The notes beneath the pieces are model-generated. The model was not told the DNA's origin. It ran no database searches and saw nothing but the letters and a program-made list of their open reading frames with translations. Below are positions 59,763 to 64,000 of a stretch of DNA of 64,000 nucleotides, in pieces; position 1 is the first letter of the stretch; each line of letters begins with the position of its first letter. This DNA is from Pipra filicauda (lineage: Eukaryota > Chordata > Aves > Passeriformes > Pipridae): contig NW_024104421.1 in assembly GCF_003945595.2 (NCBI RefSeq), positions 1,860,001 through 1,924,000 of the forward strand, in the 5' to 3' direction. The translations under genes and the position numbers were made by a program.

Positions 59763-60774
59763 CTGTGGGGGCACGGCTGGGGCAGGTCTCCAAACTGCTG
59801 CTCAGCTCCCTCCTCTTGCACAGGTTGCTGCTTGAGTTGATGTGCAGAGCCACTTCAGTGCCGATGCTGCCTTGTACTTAATGACCTGCTTGGTGCCCAG
59901 TTCCAGCTGAAATCCGAGAGGCCTGAAGTGAGATTGTCAGAGTAACTCTTCTCCCTCTTCTCTCACTAGTAGGGATTTGTCCCTCAAGTGCTCTCAGACC
60001 TGAGGGCCTCCAGTGCCTTTTCAATACCAGTATTCTTTAAGTCCTCTCATAGCCAGGTCTCTGCTGAATTGGAGATAACTTTGAGACAAAAGCATGTTGT
60101 TTGTGTCCTGCTAGTGGAGAAATGTTTGCAACGAATTGAGATTCTTGGCTAAAAGCTGCTGCAATTTTGCAAATTCTGTCATAACGTTTTAGTTGTGCAT
60201 TTTAATCAAGCTCAGCAAATCAGTTCAGTCTCCCTGACCCTGCAAAGTATCCTGCTCTAGGTTTGCCTTTGAATCCATTCTGCTTTTTAATGAACATTTT
60301 CATATGAAGCTTTTCTTGCTTTGTAATTTTGGGATTTAGATCAGAAACAGAGACTGAATAATGTGAGACTTTTAATAATTATTCTTTTCTGACAGAAAGC
60401 ACATATGAGTGCCCGGGATTTTTGTGCTAGTACATACAGATGCATACTTGAACTAGTGACTTGCCTATCTGTGGACCTTCCAGGATACACCTACTGCTTT
60501 TCATAATAGGTTTGTTAATGAAGGATTCAGTGGGAACTGAAATAATGCTTTTTTGGGAACAGGAAAGAGTAGGTATATATATTTAGTCTAATAGGGAGGG
60601 AGTTGTAAGAACTGTTCCTTATCAGTTTACCCTGGCTAAGGAAAGATTCGTTAATATAAAACACTCCCTGGATAATTTTACACTAAATTATCTGGGATTT
60701 TTTGTTCTGCTTCTTGCAGATTTCTAGAGAAGATGTGAGTTGTAGGATTTCACTTGGAAATTTTAATTTTGGGA
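59763..60774 (+). other. ST8SIA1 intron 1, nothing recognised
   Basis: Unique-looking intronic sequence between a solo LTR and a CR1 fragment. Confidence 0.5.
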
Positions 60775-60990
60775 AGTACTGGAAAACTGCAATGAGGTCC
60801 CCCCTGAGTCCTGTGTTCTCCAGGGAGAAGAGACCTGACTTCTTAAGTCCTTTCTCATAGGGCAGATTTTCAAGCCCTTTGATCATTGTGGTGACCCTCT
60901 TTTGGACTCTCTCCAGTCTGTCTGCGTTTTCCTTGATCTTCTAGGACCTTGGGATCTAGAACTAGCCACAGTATTGTCCTAGACATCATT
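60775..60990 (-). repeat. CR1 LINE fragment (older subfamily)
   Basis: It contains GCAATGAGGTCCCCCCTGAG, TCTCCAGGGAGAAGAGACCT, TCAAGCCCTTTGATCATTGT and CTTTTGGACTCTCTCCAGTC. These are typical antisense CR1 landmarks without the 3' terminus. The 67-codon ORF at 60683-60886 (-) is derived from it. Confidence 0.85.
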
Positions 60991-62366
60991 AATTTGGAAT
61001 TGACTTACACGCCTGAGCATAGTGATTTATGTCTTTCTTGAAATATTTATGCAGATGGAGGAGTTCACTTTTGAGCTATTTCCTCTTTTGCTAAGATTAT
61101 CACAAATCTACTCTACAGTTTTCCAGTTTTCATCAGATTTTCAGTTGGAAGTATGTCTGAAAAGTAATACACAGTTGCAGAAAGCTATGAACTTCAGGGG
61201 AAAATAATGTTAGGGGTTTTTTTCAAGTATTAGTTTTTAGAAATGAAAAGTAGCTGTAAAACTTTAAAAAATGCTAAAAAAATTTAAATTTCCATTAGTG
61301 ACTTCACAGTTTTGAATAAAATCTCTTTCTCAGAGGAGAACAGCTACATCAAGCATTCTAGTAGTCACTAATAATTGATGTTTTTCGGCTTATGCAACCA
61401 CTGGAAATTGTGCCAGTCTCTTTAGGATTCCCTTTAGGATATATGAAAAATGTATATAATAACATGAAAATATACTCTAATGACATAGTTCTGCAATGCG
61501 TGTTTTAAATACATCTATTACATATAAAAAACAGTATGAGTGTCAACCTTTCTGCTGCCATGCAGGCTATAGAAAGATGGGATATTCTGGACCTTTAGTC
61601 CTTTTCATCATTCTGTATTTTAGGATATTAATTGCTGGGTTTGCTGTGATATAGAACTTTTACTCAATGTAACCTTCAACCAGCTCACCAGCTCTCAAAT
61701 TTCTACTCAAGGTGAATAGTAAGTATTTTTGGGAAATGAATGTGTAAGAGGATATGCAGTTTCAGCAAGGAAACTAGGAGGTATAATATTCAGTCTCTCT
61801 CTATATATATCTATCATACTGGGATGACTCAAGTTGGACTCGAGTTAGAAGGCAGGCTCTAATACTGCTGGGAATATACACAAGGACATTCAGTAACTGG
61901 AGAGGGATGCCAAATTTTTCCATCCATAAGTTATGTAACTATGGGGTTTTAGGAAACCTGCTCTTCATGAATAAGGTTTGGTACTGAATTTTGATATACT
62001 TTAGATTTAGTTTTCAAAGGAGCTTCACTGATTTCTGTATGTGTCGGAGACCAGTTTTTTATCCATTAAAATGTGTTGTACAGGATGGAGTTTCTTTTGC
62101 TGAATCTGGGTTTTATTTCTGTGCCCCCCCTGACTGGAAACTTAGATTTTTTACTATCTATTTCTAAGATTTTCTGAAATAAAAGCAGCTTTTCTAACCT
62201 TTCTGTAAGTAAAAAAGAGTCACCCCTGGTTCATCTGCTGGCTGGGAAGGTTGGCTTTTGGAGCATCTGAGAGTGGCAGGATCTCAGATGCGACGGGTGG
62301 TCGTTAACGAAGGCGTGCCGAGGCTCTAATTAATATCACACTTTCTCTTTTGGTTGCCTTCTCTAG

Positions 62367-62511
62367 GAAGCTGCTGGAAGAATGCTGTGACCCCGGGCAG
62401 CTCTTTGCCATGACAAAGCTGAACTCCCCGATGGGAAAGAACCTCTGGTTCGACGGGGAATTTTTATATTCTGTCACAATCGACAATGCAACTTACTCTC
62501 TCTTCCCACAG
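62367..62511 (+). CDS. ST8SIA1: ST8SIA1 exon 2: stem / start of luminal domain
   Basis: This 145 bp exon has its first base completing the split Arg codon, then 48 codons to phase 0. It includes KLLEECCDPGQLFAMTKLNS, PMGKNLWFDGEFLYS and TIDNATYSLFPQ, closely matching the human segment I recall (DCCDP..LFAMTKMNSPMGK, DGEFLYSFTIDNSTYSLFPQ). It contains a CC pair and a second N-glycosylation sequon (N-A-T, residue 122 from the long start). Sialylmotifs L, S, III and VS are encoded in later exons beyond the window. The acceptor is TTGCCTTCTCTAG and the donor is CAG|GTTAGT. About 130 residues, roughly a third of the enzyme, are visible here. Confidence 0.97.
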
Positions 62512-64000
62512 GTTAGTAACTGTTTTTATTGCCACTTTAAGTATTAATATACTAAATGGTAGCATGGTACAAAGGAGCATGAATAGGCTAAAGGCTTGTC
62601 AAGAAATTGAGTCTTCATTTCTTGGTACAAAACAATTTTTATTTTTTTTTTCTACTTCCATGTTCTGAAAATTTTGTTGGTATGCATGTTAATATTTCCT
62701 TGGGTGCTTTTTGGGTGTGCAGATGTACACAAGGGCTGGTGAAATTGGGTCACCCATCTTGATTCTTAAAATGCTGAAATTCTGTCTATTTTAAGTAGGT
62801 GATTTCTGCATTTCAGTCAGGGATCACACTCACTGTGAGCCTGATCTCTCACCTAGGATCGCTTCAGTTGAGATCTGTACAGATCACATGCGACAGTACT
62901 TTGTGTGAAGGTGTTACAAGTTAATGAAGTTTGTTGGTGACAATCAATGTGAGCCCAACAACAGAAGCCAACAAAACTTGACTTTGTTGATTCTTGCTGG
63001 TTTTGAATGTTAGAAGTGATTATTGTTGTTCAGCAAAGGTGTTTTGGGTTAAGTACAGGGTTTTTGAGTGATGGCAGTTTGTGGTACTGATCTAAGCTGC
63101 TTCTTGTTTATTTAATTAATAAATGAACTGATGTTAAATAATGAGGTTGTTGTTATATTGAATTTTGTATGTGGAAGGAGAGATGTTTTATGTGGCTACA
63201 CACTTAAAGAAAGCCAAACGTCTGGATGTATTAATTGATTTACATGTTGCTTTAATTTCTCAAACTGAAGACATACAAATTTGTTAAGCCTCCCAGTAGA
63301 TGTTGAATCATTCACAATGGGCTTTTTGTTTGTTGCTATTTCAGTTAAACATTTAGCAGAGTTCTTACTTGTTAACCTCATCCTGCCGATAAAGCATGAA
63401 AAAGTTAGTTTGGTTTGGTTTTTTTTAAAGTAGTTTCCAAGATCTCAAAAACAGTTATGACTTTCAATGAGTTTCTTTTAATGGAGAAGTGTGAGGGGAA
63501 ACTGTTGTGCAGGGCAGAGGAGATAGGAACAGCCACTTCCTATGTTGAGACATCATCCTGAGGAGCGGTTTTACAGCTGTGTCTTGTTCAGGCTGCCAGT
63601 CTCCTGTCTTGTCACTTGTGCCTGTTGCCATGATCCAGACAATGGACCTTGGCTTCCCTCAGGCTGCTCCCAGCTGCTGTGTCCCTGCAAGCTCAGCAAA
63701 CAAGTAGATGCTGAAACCTGCATGACAAGTGGGTTTTTTTCCTGCAGTACAGCTGGAAATGGGCTGCCTGCCTTGAGTGAATTTCTGGAGACTGGCAAAA
63801 AGTTTATGATGTGTTGCAGAGTAGTGGCTCTAAGTCTTTTTCTGTGATTATGGGTGTGATTTGTTGCTACAATATTGCATCATTTATTGGAGAGAACAGA
63901 AACCCTTGGCAGAGCTGTGAACTTCGTACCACACAAAGATACTGGCAACAGCTGCTCAAAATGTGTAAGTCCTTTCCAGGGTTTCACAAAAACCCCACCT
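62512..64000 (+). other. ST8SIA1: ST8SIA1 intron 2 (partial)
   Basis: It begins at the donor GTTAGT and continues past the window. I find no sequence resembling the next ST8SIA1 exon (which should carry sialylmotif L). The overlapping ORFs at 63542-63847 have no support. Confidence 0.75.

Larger units (their letters stand above)
32495..62366 (+). other. ST8SIA1: ST8SIA1 intron 1 (about 29.9 kb)
   Basis: It is bounded by CAG|GTACCG and CTTCTCTAG|G, and the split Arg codon (AG|G) restores the frame. The first 400 bp are still CpG-rich. The body is mostly unique, with few recognisable repeats: CR1 at 35455, 58339 and 60775, a weak ERV remnant near 42605, and a solo LTR at 59272. Isolated ORFs such as 36514-36996 (+), 37489-38067 (-) and 39385-39885 (-) lack splice sites and similarity. 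I see no nested gene. Confidence 0.9.

Overview
This is a vertebrate nuclear DNA window, almost certainly from a bird. It has multi-exon genes with GT-AG introns, no bacterial gene layout, and many CR1 LINE fragments. Their 3' ends carry the typical avian form (CCTTCCAACCCAAACCATTC followed by short ATTCTGTG-type repeats). Fragments of avian ERVL-type LTRs and one apparently complete solo LTR are also present. I cannot name the species. No tRNA, rRNA, CRISPR array or microbial operon was seen.

Two protein-coding genes are present, both on the + strand. From 715 to about 13490 lies the 3' third of C2CD5 (also called CDP138 or KIAA0528), a C2-domain phosphoprotein linked to insulin-stimulated GLUT4 vesicle traffic. 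Ten exons can be read with continuous phase. Two of them (51 and 102 bp) are phase-symmetric and could be cassette exons. The stop codon is at 11929-11931, followed by a 3' UTR of about 1.55 kb with an AATAAA signal at 13469. From about 31.4 kb to the window end lies the 5' part of ST8SIA1 (GD3 synthase). It has a CpG-rich promoter and leader, exon 1 (cytoplasmic tail, membrane anchor and stem start), a first intron of about 29.9 kb, and exon 2 (62367-62511). The catalytic sialylmotif exons lie beyond the window. The gene order and orientation C2CD5 then ST8SIA1 match what I recall for human 12p12.

The intergenic region (13.5-31.4 kb) holds several CR1 fragments in both orientations, two ERVL LTR remnants, and a 1.2 kb structure bounded by 110 bp inverted repeats (22049-23273). 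No convincing extra gene was found there. The large ST8SIA1 intron holds little recognisable repeat: three CR1 fragments, one weak endogenous-retrovirus remnant and a 491 bp solo LTR on the minus strand.

The points most worth a second look are the ST8SIA1 leader (three upstream ATGs, a 15 bp tandem repeat, and an upstream stop overlapping the first in-frame ATG), the C2CD5 cassette exons with a CR1 copy just upstream of one of them, and the inverted-repeat element. No new defence or metabolic system is visible. Most open reading frames here are chance ORFs in introns, repeats or the CpG island.
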